Of a stretch of DNA of 6,558 bases, positions 1 through 4,951 are shown piece by piece; position 1 is the stretch's first letter, and each line of letters opens with the position of its first letter. This stretch comes from Azonexus sp. (GTDB lineage: Bacteria > Pseudomonadota > Gammaproteobacteria > Burkholderiales > Rhodocyclaceae). The notes under the pieces were generated by a model. It was not told the DNA's origin, searched no databases, and saw only the letters and a program-made list of their open reading frames with translations. The stretch spans positions 1-6,558 of the forward strand of contig JAUYQT010000813.1 of NCBI GenBank assembly GCA_030697085.1, read 5' to 3'. The position numbers were made by a program, and so were the translations under genes.

Positions 1-9
1 AATCTGCCC

Positions 10-288
10 ATGATTTGCAGCATTCGACATAAAGGGCTGTTACGGTTTTTCTCGGAGAGTGACCGCCGGGGAATCAACCCAAAACACGGGCCCCGGCTTG
101 AACGCCTGTTGGACCGCCTGGAATCGGCGGGCCGGCCGGAAGATATGAACCTGCCCGGCTTCGGATTTCATGGCCTGACGGGCTTCAATCCCAAGCGGTA
201 CGCCGTGAGCGTGTCGGGTAACTGGCGAATCACGTTTGCTTTCGACGGTGAAGACGCCGTCGACGTTGATTTGGAGGATTGCCATTGA
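10..288 (+). CDS. higB: HigB-type toxin, RelE/ParE superfamily
   Basis: Predicted 92-residue toxin of the HigB branch of the RelE/ParE fold. Members are mRNA interferases that cut messages at the ribosome and are neutralised by a HigA antitoxin. The family pattern is visible throughout: IRHKGLLRFF at residues 5-14, PKHGPRLERLLDRLE at 24-38, PEDMNLPGF at 43-51, and the core strand YAVSVSGNWRITFAF at 64-78. The C-terminus EDCH stands where most relatives have DYH. The length is normal for the family. The start is ATG at 10; any ribosome binding site and promoter lie left of the window. The stop TGA shares its last base with the ATG of the next gene, the usual toxin-first order of higBA. The family call is firm; actual toxicity is inferred. 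Confidence 0.93.
   Translation: MICSIRHKGLLRFFSESDRRGINPKHGPRLERLLDRLESAGRPEDMNLPGFGFHGLTGFNPKRYAVSVSGNWRITFAFDGEDAVDVDLEDCH
273..277 (+). promoter_or_regulatory. Shine-Dalgarno GGAGG that sets the higA start
   Basis: GGAGG lies inside the 3' end of higB, 10 nt before the ATG at 288. In the same frame TTG codons at 279 and 285 could also start, but they sit 1 and 7 nt from this site. The 288 ATG also overlaps the higB stop by one base, so it is the preferred start. Confidence 0.6.
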
Positions 289-590
289 TGACTCTACGCA
301 ACCCGAACCGCAAGCCGACGCACCCCGGGGCGATCCTTCGGGAAGATGTGTTGCCGGCGCTGGGTATGACCCAAACCGAATTTGCCAAGCGGCTGGCGGT
401 TTCGCGTCTGACAGTTTCCGAATTGCTGCACGAAAAGCGCGGCCTGTCCGCTGATCTGGCTATCCGCTTGGGCAAGCTGACCGGGACCACGCCGGAAAGC
501 TGGTTGCGAATGCAAGAAGCCCTTGACCTGTGGGCGTTGAATCGCACCAAGGCCGGCGAATATGCCGGAATCGAGAGGCTGGCAGCGTGA
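288..590 (+). CDS. higA: HigA-family antitoxin, XRE-type helix-turn-helix
   Basis: Predicted 100-residue antitoxin that should bind HigB and repress the operon promoter. It opens with the typical HigA motif HPGAILRED (residues 12-20). A helix-turn-helix follows at about 28-50, with TQTEFAKRLAVSR and then LTVSELLHEKR. The family tail GLSADLAIRLGKLTGTTPES and W-L-R-M-Q-E-A-L-D-L-W lies at 52-82. Length matches the family (about 95-105). The ATG at 288 is chosen because it overlaps the higB stop (TGATG) and has GGAGG upstream. The end overlaps the next gene by 4 nt (GTGA), so all three genes appear translationally coupled. The operator is probably upstream of higB and not visible here. Confidence 0.93.
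   Translation: MTLRNPNRKPTHPGAILREDVLPALGMTQTEFAKRLAVSRLTVSELLHEKRGLSADLAIRLGKLTGTTPESWLRMQEALDLWALNRTKAGEYAGIERLAA
575..578 (+). promoter_or_regulatory. Shine-Dalgarno GAGG for the second higA-like gene
   Basis: GAGG (within GAGAGG) near the 3' end of higA is 8 nt before the GTG at 587. It supports that GTG, which overlaps the higA stop, over the ATG at 599 (20 nt away). Confidence 0.45.
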
Positions 591-877
591 TTGCCTTTAT
601 GCACGACCCCGCACACCCCGGCGAAGTTTTGGCCGGCTGGATTGATGACCTTGACCTGAGCGTTGCCGCTTTCGGCAAGCATTTGGGCATTTCCAGATTT
701 ATGCTGTCCCGCACTCTCAACGGACACGCGGCCGTTTCCGCTGATATGGATTTGCGGCTATCTGAGGCCTTGGGGACCACCCCGGGCTTTTGGTTGCAGA
801 TGCAGACCCAGCGGGACTTATGGCAAGCCCGGCAGCGGGCAAGCGAGCGCCCGCACGTTGAGCGGCTGGCGGCCTGA
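587..877 (+). CDS. Second HigA-like antitoxin/regulator, XRE-type
   Basis: A 96-residue HigA-family protein directly behind higA. It has HPGEVLAGW (residues 10-18), a helix-turn-helix region at about 25-48 (VAAFGKHLGISR, then FMLSRTLNG), and the tail SADMDLRL...GTTPGFWLQMQTQRDLW at 51-79. It ends in ERLAA, exactly as HigA does. By hand alignment the two are roughly 37% identical, strongest in the C-terminal half and weaker in the DNA-contacting helix. The start is taken as GTG at 587, which overlaps the higA stop (GTGA) and has GAGG 8 nt upstream; ATG at 599 would give 92 residues. No second toxin follows. It may be a co-antitoxin, a regulator with a different operator, or a diverging duplicate. 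Family call firm, role unknown. Confidence 0.88.
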   Translation: MIAFMHDPAHPGEVLAGWIDDLDLSVAAFGKHLGISRFMLSRTLNGHAAVSADMDLRLSEALGTTPGFWLQMQTQRDLWQARQRASERPHVERLAA

Positions 878-904
878 TTGGCTAGTGGTGTGAATATGTA
901 GGAC

Positions 905-1048
905 ATGGCAACCGGCGGCGAATCTCTACCGCCAAGGCCAAACGGGGCCGGCGCGGATGATCCGCAAAACGAAACAGAGAGCCGAGGCGCTGCAACGCCC
1001 GGCCCCCCTACCAAGACACAATGGACCTTGTGCAATGGCGAAAATTGA
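905..1048 (+). CDS. Possible 47-residue small protein, unrecognised
   Basis: An ATG-started reading frame of 47 codons begins 27 nt after the second higA-like gene and ends at TGA 1046-1048. It overlaps the ATG proposed for the next ORF by 14 nt. The product is rich in Gly, Pro, Asn and Thr, with no recognisable domain, signal or membrane segment. There is no well-spaced ribosome binding site: an AGGA lies only 1 nt before the ATG. The only support is its position in a row of overlapping small frames, so this is a weak call. Confidence 0.2.
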   Translation: MATGGESLPPRPNGAGADDPQNETESRGAATPGPPTKTQWTLCNGEN

Positions 1049-1427
1049 TTCTACACGGCCGGGCCTTGATCTTTCGCCCTGGCTGGATGACCCCATGAGT
1101 ATTTTTCAAGCATCGCGGCTTTGGGTTGAAATTCTGCCGAATATGCCAGAGGATGAGGCGCGCAAGCGTTATCCCGAGTCGTCATTAATCGCTATTCGTT
1201 GGCGCGCTAAATTAGAGGCCGCGGCCCAGTCCGGGGGGCTGGCTTACGAAAAGCCGGTGCCGACCAAGCGAGAGAAAACCGGCCTGGCGGTTGGAGGGAG
1301 CGCTTACCTGGGTACGCCGTCTCGGCCCGCAACATATCGAACAATTGAAAATTGGCCGGCGGCCCGCGTTGCCTTGGTTGATCTGCGAGATCAACAGCAA
1401 GGGCGGGACAGATGGCCGGGCTTGTGA
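1035..1427 (+). CDS. Hypothetical protein, unrecognised
   Basis: I do not recognise this 130-residue product. It reads like real protein, with balanced composition, tryptophans, and acidic and basic residues mixed; for example PWLDDPMSIFQASRLWVEIL near residues 15-34 and NMPEDEARKRYPESS near 36-50. A basic stretch (KPVPTKREKTG) follows at about 76-86. No signal peptide or membrane segment is visible. The start is uncertain. ATG at 957 in the same frame would add 26 residues, but these read against the 905-1048 frame; ATG at 1095 is also possible. None has a strong ribosome binding site. Codons such as TTA, AGA and GGA occur here more than in the riboflavin operon, which fits accessory DNA. 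A phage- or island-type origin is only a guess. Confidence 0.45.
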   Translation: MAKIDSTRPGLDLSPWLDDPMSIFQASRLWVEILPNMPEDEARKRYPESSLIAIRWRAKLEAAAQSGGLAYEKPVPTKREKTGLAVGGSAYLGTPSRPATYRTIENWPAARVALVDLRDQQQGRDRWPGL

Positions 1428-1513
1428 ACCCTCGCCCCACCGAAAGTGAACTAATTAACGAACACGCCGGGCCGGTTCGTGCGCCCCTGAATGTGGCATT
1501 TCGCACGCCCTGA
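1412..1513 (+). CDS. Possible 33-residue small protein, unrecognised
   Basis: A short ATG-started frame overlaps the last 16 nt of the preceding ORF and ends at TGA 1511-1513. A purine-rich GGGCGGGA at 1401-1408 precedes the ATG by 3 nt, closer than ideal. No domain can be recognised in 33 residues. It is listed only because it continues the run of overlapping small frames and is too short for standard gene finding; it may well not be a gene. Confidence 0.15.
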   Translation: MAGLVNPRPTESELINEHAGPVRAPLNVAFRTP

Positions 1514-1530
1514 AACGTCCTGATTCCGAA

Positions 1531-1623
1531 GTGTCCCGGCTGTGTCCCGGCGTAAATATGCAAATTGAAAAGACAAAACGCCCTATTGGTAAGGGTTTCT
1601 GGCGTTTGTCCCGGTTGTCCCGG
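1531..1623. repeat. Four TGTCCCGG direct repeats flanking an inverted repeat
   Basis: TGTCCCGG occurs at 1532-1539, 1543-1550, 1607-1614 and 1616-1623. The left pair forms an 11-bp tandem (GTGTCCCGGC plus T or G). The right pair is a perfect 9-bp tandem of TTGTCCCGG. Between the pairs lies an inverted repeat: GACAAAACGCC (1572-1582) against GGCGTTTGTC (1601-1610), perfect apart from one extra A, with an 18-nt loop. The right arm runs into the first right-hand repeat. The layout resembles protein-binding iterons or a recombination site, but no function can be assigned from sequence alone. Confidence 0.65.
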
Positions 1624-1729
1624 CACAAAACGAGGGGGGTAGGAAGAAAGGCAACGTTAAAGCGGCGCGCGCATAGGGGGCGGGGCTGATAATTCATTGC
1701 GCTGAAAATGGGTTTCGTTCGTTCACTTG

Positions 1730-1747
1730 GTTGCGCCAAAGCGCAAC
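1730..1747. repeat. Perfect 7-bp inverted repeat (hairpin)
   Basis: GTTGCGC (1730-1736) and GCGCAAC (1741-1747) are perfect arms around the loop CAAA. No T-run follows on either strand, so it is not a convincing intrinsic terminator. It may be a chance structure. Confidence 0.4.
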
Positions 1748-2101
1748 GGCAGAAGGTGCGGTTTGCCGAGCGGGGGGCCCCGAAGCGTTCTGTTACGCAA
1801 GGGGGCAAAGACGCTCGCCCGATCTGTAGTTAGAGCCGCTTGGAAATTGCTGAACGTAGACAATCATTTTGCGTGTTCGTGTATGGCAAAAACGCTATAT
1901 ATCCAGTTTTTTCTGGACATTCCCCCGGGTTGCCGGCTGTGCTGATTGGCCGGGTTGGTCGTAGCGGTCATAAATCTATCGCCCCTGGGTGTTGGTTTGA
2001 GTCGAAATATATTGCAGCGGCCGGTTTGTGTGTGGCTACATGAGTAGCTAGATAAAACTTGAAAACAGAAAACCCTTATATCTATTGGTCTGGTGGCCGA
2101 T

Positions 2102-2136
2102 TCAAAGAGTCTGTTCAAGACCCTTTGAGCTTGAAC
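2102..2136. repeat. Two interleaved inverted repeats
   Basis: TCAAAG (2102-2107) pairs with CTTTGA (2123-2128). GTTCAAG (2113-2119) pairs with CTTGAAC (2130-2136). The two pairs interleave rather than nest, so they would be alternative stems or, in RNA, a pseudoknot-like fold. No T-run follows. The site is 41 nt past the hicA-like stop on the minus strand. Confidence 0.4.
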
Positions 2137-2176
2137 TAAACTTCGTCTGGCTCCGTTTTCCGGGTTGTGTTTTGGT

Positions 2177-2455
2177 TTAGAGACTGCTTGTCTCATAGGC
2201 CGCAAGCGTTACCCCGGCGTGGGTTAGCACTTCGCGGATTGCTTTGATATCCATCCGGCTGCAGGTGCTGCTGTTGTGCGGGTGATGCAGCATGGCTTCG
2301 ACCTTGTTCAGGGTAATCTTGAAGCGTGCGCCGTGCGCTGGTTCGACTTCGGCGCCCAGGTGGTGGAGCAGCGACTCGATTTCACGCCAGTGGATATTGG
2401 CGCTCGGCGGATCCTGGAAGATGCTGCGCATCAAGGCGGCGTGCTTGTGGCTCAT
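2177..2455 (-). CDS. HicA-family toxin-like protein, no HicB partner in view
   Basis: A 92-residue protein matching the HicA-like small proteins that begin with a K-H motif. SHKHAALMRSIFQDPPSANI fills residues 2-21, IHWREIESLLHHLGAEVE 21-38, FKITLNKVEAMLHHPH 45-60, and the ending IKAIREVLTHAGV 70-82. HicA proteins have a dsRNA-binding-like fold and cut mRNA. Classical members carry a glycine-serine-histidine motif in the first strand pair; here the place reads GARFK (42-46), so the usual histidine is absent, although H57, H58 and H60 lie near. The start is ATG (2453-2455) with GGGAG 6 nt upstream (plus-strand CTCCC 2462-2466). No HicB-like frame follows. It sits 54 nt behind pgpA on the same strand and could share its transcript. 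Family call good, toxicity doubtful. Confidence 0.82.
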   Translation of the reverse strand: MSHKHAALMRSIFQDPPSANIHWREIESLLHHLGAEVEPAHGARFKITLNKVEAMLHHPHNSSTCSRMDIKAIREVLTHAGVTLAAYETSSL

Positions 2456-2471
2456 GGTCGGCTCCCGGCAG

Positions 2472-2519
2472 TTTAGGCCTGAGCATTTTATGCCTTTGGC
2501 GAATTTTCGTCAGGCTAAA
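2472..2519 (-). repeat. Nested inverted repeat between pgpA and the hicA-like gene
   Basis: The outer arms TTTAGGCCTGA (2472-2482) and TCAGGCTAAA (2510-2519) are complementary over 10 bp with one bulged base. Inside are two smaller inverted repeats: GCAT/ATGC (2483-2493), adjoining the left arm, and CGAA/TTCG (2500-2509), adjoining the right arm. The whole could fold as a three-way junction. It contains the pgpA stop codon and ends 5 nt before the GGGAG of the hicA-like gene. No clear T-run follows, so a terminator role is uncertain; it could affect translation or processing. Confidence 0.45.
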
Positions 2520-3004
2520 ACGAGTTTGAGCAAGGCCAGACAGAGCAGGGTGTAACCCGCCGCCACCAGATCATCGGCCATGACGCCGAAGCCATTTTTG
2601 ACGTGGGTGTCGAAATAACGGGCGGGTTGCGGTTTGGTGATGTCGAAGTAGCGGAAGAGGGCGAAGGCGGCCAGTTGCCAGAGGAAGGTATCCGGCGTGA
2701 GCAGCAGGACGAGCCAGAAAGGGACGATTTCGTCCCAGACAATGCTGCCATGGTCCGGGTCGCCGATGGCTTTGCCGGTGATGTCGATAATCCAGATGCC
2801 GAGCAGATAGGCTGCGGTCAACGCCAATAAAAGGCCAAAATCGGTGAAATAGGGGCGGAAGAGCGGGAAGCTCAGCCAGGCGAACAGGGTGCCGAAAGTG
2901 CCGGGCGCCCACGGCGCGAGGCCGCTGCCGCAACCGAGAGCAAGAAAATGGGCCGGGTTGTTGAGGAGGAATCTGAGACTGGGGCGTTTTGACTTTTCAG
3001 GCAA
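2510..3004 (-). CDS. pgpA: Phosphatidylglycerophosphatase A
   Basis: Inner-membrane phosphatase that converts phosphatidylglycerophosphate to phosphatidylglycerol. The 164 residues contain the family motifs: GSGLAPWAPGTFGTL (about 26-40), PDHGSIVWDEIVPFW (83-97) with the acidic WDE, RYFDITKPQPARYFD (118-132), and NGFGVMADDLVAAGY (137-151) with the ADD pair. Hydrophobic stretches near 37-53, 58-74, 93-104 and 148-164 fit the usual membrane segments. No ATG or GTG precedes the conserved region in frame. The likely start is TTG at 3002-3004, overlapping the thiL stop by 8 nt, with a weak AAGG about 10 nt upstream; it gives the usual family length. It is the last clear housekeeping gene of the operon. 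Confidence 0.92.
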   Translation of the reverse strand: MPEKSKRPSLRFLLNNPAHFLALGCGSGLAPWAPGTFGTLFAWLSFPLFRPYFTDFGLLLALTAAYLLGIWIIDITGKAIGDPDHGSIVWDEIVPFWLVLLLTPDTFLWQLAAFALFRYFDITKPQPARYFDTHVKNGFGVMADDLVAAGYTLLCLALLKLVLA

Positions 3005-3989
3005 AGTGATCGAAGCCTTTGTGGTCGAATTCGACGGCCACACCTTCCGGGTCAAGAACGGTGACCGTGCCGGGCGGCGCGGCTTCCGGATTAGCCACCA
3101 TCTCGCCGATGCACCACAGTGGCAGTTCCAGTTCGGCGGCGATGCGGCTGATGGCGAGGTGCTGATCGTAGGGGGCGGTGAAGCAGAGTTCGTAATCGTC
3201 GCCGCCGGCCAGTTGGCAGTCGAGGGCGAGGCGGCGCAGGTCGGCGTTGTAGCTTTCGCCGCTTCCCGCCAAATCCCGCAGGCGCGGCAGCTTGACGAGT
3301 TGTACGGCGGCGGCGCAGCCGGAGCGCTCGGCGATGTGGCCGAGATCGGCGAGCAGACCGTCGGAAACATCGATCGCAGCGCTGGCAATCCCGTTCAGCG
3401 CCAGACCGAGCGCAATGCGCGGACGCGGCTTCTCGAGGGCGCCAATACACAGACGTGGCCAGGGTTCAGGGAGTTTGACTTTGCCTTGCAGATGCGCCAG
3501 GCCGAGGCTCGCCAGGCCGGGGCGGCCGGAGACCCAGATCTGGTCGCCAACTTTGGCGCCGTCGCGGCGCAGCGCCTGACCAGGTGCAACTTCGCCGATC
3601 GCGGTGATGCAGAGATTGAGCGGACCTTTGGTGGTATCGCCGCCGACGACATCGACGCCATATTCAGCGGCGCAGGCGAAGAAACCTTCGGCAAATTTGG
3701 CAATCCACGGCTCGTCGACCGCGGGCAAAGCGCCGGCCAGCGTTACCCAGCGCGGTTTGGCGCCCATTGCGGCGAGGTCGGAGAGATTGACGGCGAGTGC
3801 TTTCCAGCCCAGGTTTTTCGGATCGGTATCCGGCAGAAAGTGTGTGCCGGATACCAGCATATCGGTGGTGACGGCGAGCTGTTTACCTGGCGTCGGCTGC
3901 AGCAGAGCGCAGTCGTCGCCGGGGCCGAGCACGGCCGAAGGGGTTGGCCGGGCGAAGTATTTATCGATCAGCGCAAACTCCCCGGCCAT
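2997..3989 (-). CDS. thiL: Thiamine-monophosphate kinase
   Basis: Cytosolic kinase that uses ATP to phosphorylate thiamine monophosphate to thiamine diphosphate, the active cofactor. The 330 residues are normal length and show the AIR-synthase-like layout: GEFALIDKYF (3-12), nucleotide and magnesium motif GPGDDCALL (22-30), TTDMLVSGTHF (41-51), WKALAVNLSDLAAMGAKP (62-79), VVGGDTTKGP (114-123), DVSDGLLADLGHIAERSG (207-224) and AGGDDYELCFT (261-271). All key acidic residues of these motifs are present. It starts with ATG three nt after the nusB stop, with AAGG about 10 nt upstream. It is co-transcribed with nusB upstream and pgpA downstream, the same order as in E. coli (nusB-thiL-pgpA). Confidence 0.97.
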   Translation of the reverse strand: MAGEFALIDKYFARPTPSAVLGPGDDCALLQPTPGKQLAVTTDMLVSGTHFLPDTDPKNLGWKALAVNLSDLAAMGAKPRWVTLAGALPAVDEPWIAKFAEGFFACAAEYGVDVVGGDTTKGPLNLCITAIGEVAPGQALRRDGAKVGDQIWVSGRPGLASLGLAHLQGKVKLPEPWPRLCIGALEKPRPRIALGLALNGIASAAIDVSDGLLADLGHIAERSGCAAAVQLVKLPRLRDLAGSGESYNADLRRLALDCQLAGGDDYELCFTAPYDQHLAISRIAAELELPLWCIGEMVANPEAAPPGTVTVLDPEGVAVEFDHKGFDHFA

Positions 3990-3992
3990 TTT

Positions 3993-4478
3993 TCAGCGGG
4001 CCTTTCGGGCGATAAATTCTTCCGGGCGAGCCAGCGCGGCGACCTTGTCGAGCACGCCATTGACGTACTTGTGACCATCGGTGCCGCCGAAGGATTTGGT
4101 CAGCTCGATAGCTTCGTTGATGATGACGCGGTAGGGCGTTTCCGGGTGGTTGTTCAGCTCGAAGGCGCCCATCATCAGGATGCAGCCTTCAATCGGTGAC
4201 AGTTCGCTGAACTCACGGTCGATATGTTTTCTGATCTGGTTCGAGAGGGCTTCCTGTTGGCCGATGACGCCGCGCAGCGTGCCAACGAAGAACTCACGGT
4301 CAGCCTTGGCGAAACCTTCCAGGTCGGGAATCTGGGCTTCAATGGCGGTTTCATCGGCACCGCCGACGCGCCACTGGTAGAGGCCTTGCAAGACAAATTC
4401 GCGGGCGCGGCGGCGGGCCGATTTGGGCGGCGCTTTGGGTTCTTCCGGGAGATTGTGGTCGCTGGCGAAGGTGGTCAT
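3993..4478 (-). CDS. nusB: Transcription antitermination factor NusB
   Basis: RNA-binding factor that, with NusE (ribosomal protein S10), binds boxA in rRNA leaders and supports antitermination. The 161-residue protein has a proline- and charge-rich extension at 1-19. The all-helical domain follows: [17 protein letters not shown] (20-36), [16 protein letters not shown] (93-108) and [17 protein letters not shown] (116-132), then [13 protein letters not shown] (133-145). These are the standard NusB signatures. The ATG overlaps the ribH stop by four bases (ATGA, 4475-4478) and there is no strong ribosome binding site, so translation is probably coupled to ribH. The stop is three nt before thiL. 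Confidence 0.97.
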   Translation of the reverse strand: MTTFASDHNLPEEPKAPPKSARRRAREFVLQGLYQWRVGGADETAIEAQIPDLEGFAKADREFFVGTLRGVIGQQEALSNQIRKHIDREFSELSPIEGCILMMGAFELNNHPETPYRVIINEAIELTKSFGGTDGHKYVNGVLDKVAALARPEEFIARKAR

Positions 4479-4948
4479 TGGTCTAGTACTTTCTGGAGGT
4501 TGGCCATCTCGACGGCGGCCTGGGCGCAGTCGCTACCCTTGGGTTGCATGCGGACTTCGGCCTGTTCGTCAGTTTCGCAAGTCAGGATGCCATTGGCAAT
4601 TGGCACGCCGGTGTGCAATTGCACTTCCATGATGGCGCGGCAGGAATCGTTGGAGACCACTTCAAAATGATAAGTGTCGCCCCGGATGACGGCGCCCAGA
4701 GCCACCAGCGCATCGTACTTGCCACTGAGTGCCAGGCTTTGCAGCACGAGCGGGATTTCCAGTGCGCCGGGAACGTTGGCGATGACCATGTCGGCATCGG
4801 CGACGCCGAGGCGCTTGAGTTCATGGACGCAGGCGGAGAGCAGGCCTTCGCAGACCGGCAGGTTGAAACGGCTCATCACGATGCCGATTTTCAGGCCGGC
4901 GCCATTCAGGCTGTTGTCGTATTCGTAAATGTTGTCAAAGCGCGACAT
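4475..4948 (-). CDS. ribH: 6,7-dimethyl-8-ribityllumazine synthase
   Basis: Penultimate enzyme of riboflavin synthesis. It condenses 5-amino-6-ribitylamino-uracil with 3,4-dihydroxy-2-butanone 4-phosphate, the product of RibBX encoded just upstream. Visible motifs in 157 residues: SRFN (26-29), VPGALEIP (59-66), [15 protein letters not shown] (85-99) with the catalytic His94, PIANGILT (116-123), EQAEVR (128-133) with the phosphate-binding Arg133, and [13 protein letters not shown] (137-149). Length is typical. It starts at ATG 4946-4948, with GGAG (plus-strand CTCC 4958-4961) 9 nt upstream, inside the ribBX end. The gap to ribBX is 3 nt and the stop overlaps nusB by 4 nt. Confidence 0.97.
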   Translation of the reverse strand: MSRFDNIYEYDNSLNGAGLKIGIVMSRFNLPVCEGLLSACVHELKRLGVADADMVIANVPGALEIPLVLQSLALSGKYDALVALGAVIRGDTYHFEVVSNDSCRAIMEVQLHTGVPIANGILTCETDEQAEVRMQPKGSDCAQAAVEMANLQKVLDQ

Positions 4949-4951
4949 GGC

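Larger units (their letters stand above)
1514..2176. other. Gene-poor stretch with repeats and inverted repeats
   Basis: About 660 nt without a credible coding region on either strand. The frames present (for example minus strand 1455-1808 and 1864-2205, plus strand 1727-1945) have implausible composition, no ribosome binding sites and no family resemblance. What can be seen is the tail of the TGTCCCGG repeat cluster up to 1623, a perfect GC-rich hairpin at 1730-1747, a TCCAG/CTGGA inverted repeat around six T at 1902-1917, and interleaved inverted repeats at 2102-2136. The last part, about 2040-2180, is richer in A+T than the flanks. No transposase, tRNA or CRISPR is visible. Confidence 0.6.

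Noticed and set aside
1455..1808. Minus-strand open frame of 117 codons across the TGTCCCGG repeats
   Set aside because: Arg-, Pro- and Cys-rich low-plausibility translation, with no ribosome binding site or family match; the repeats have different periods and do not keep one reading frame.
1895..1917. Possible LexA-type box or hairpin around the TATATCCAG/CTGGA region
   Set aside because: Only one half resembles the CTGT-N8-ACAG consensus and no gene follows at a suitable distance. The 5-bp arms around six T are within chance.
1590..2078. Inverted similarity TAAGGGTTTCTG (1590-1601) versus CAGAAAACCCTTA (2066-2078), considered as element ends
   Set aside because: It needs an extra base to align, no transposase lies between, and a match of this size can arise by chance in the gap.
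1864..2205. Minus-strand frame of 113 codons after hicA, checked as a possible hicB
   Set aside because: The translation has none of the HicB features (partial RNase H-like fold, DNA-binding tail), overlaps the hicA end, and has no good start signal.
1161..2211. Direct repeat CGCAAGCGTTA at 1161-1171 and 2201-2211, considered as attachment sites
   Set aside because: An 11-mer repeated once is expected by chance in a window this size, and one copy lies within the hicA coding region. There is no integrase or tRNA.
2889..4199. 436-codon open frame on the plus strand opposite thiL and pgpA
   Set aside because: It lies antisense to thiL, nusB and pgpA, whose protein motifs are unmistakable. Long antisense frames are common in GC-rich genes, and its translation has no family resemblance.
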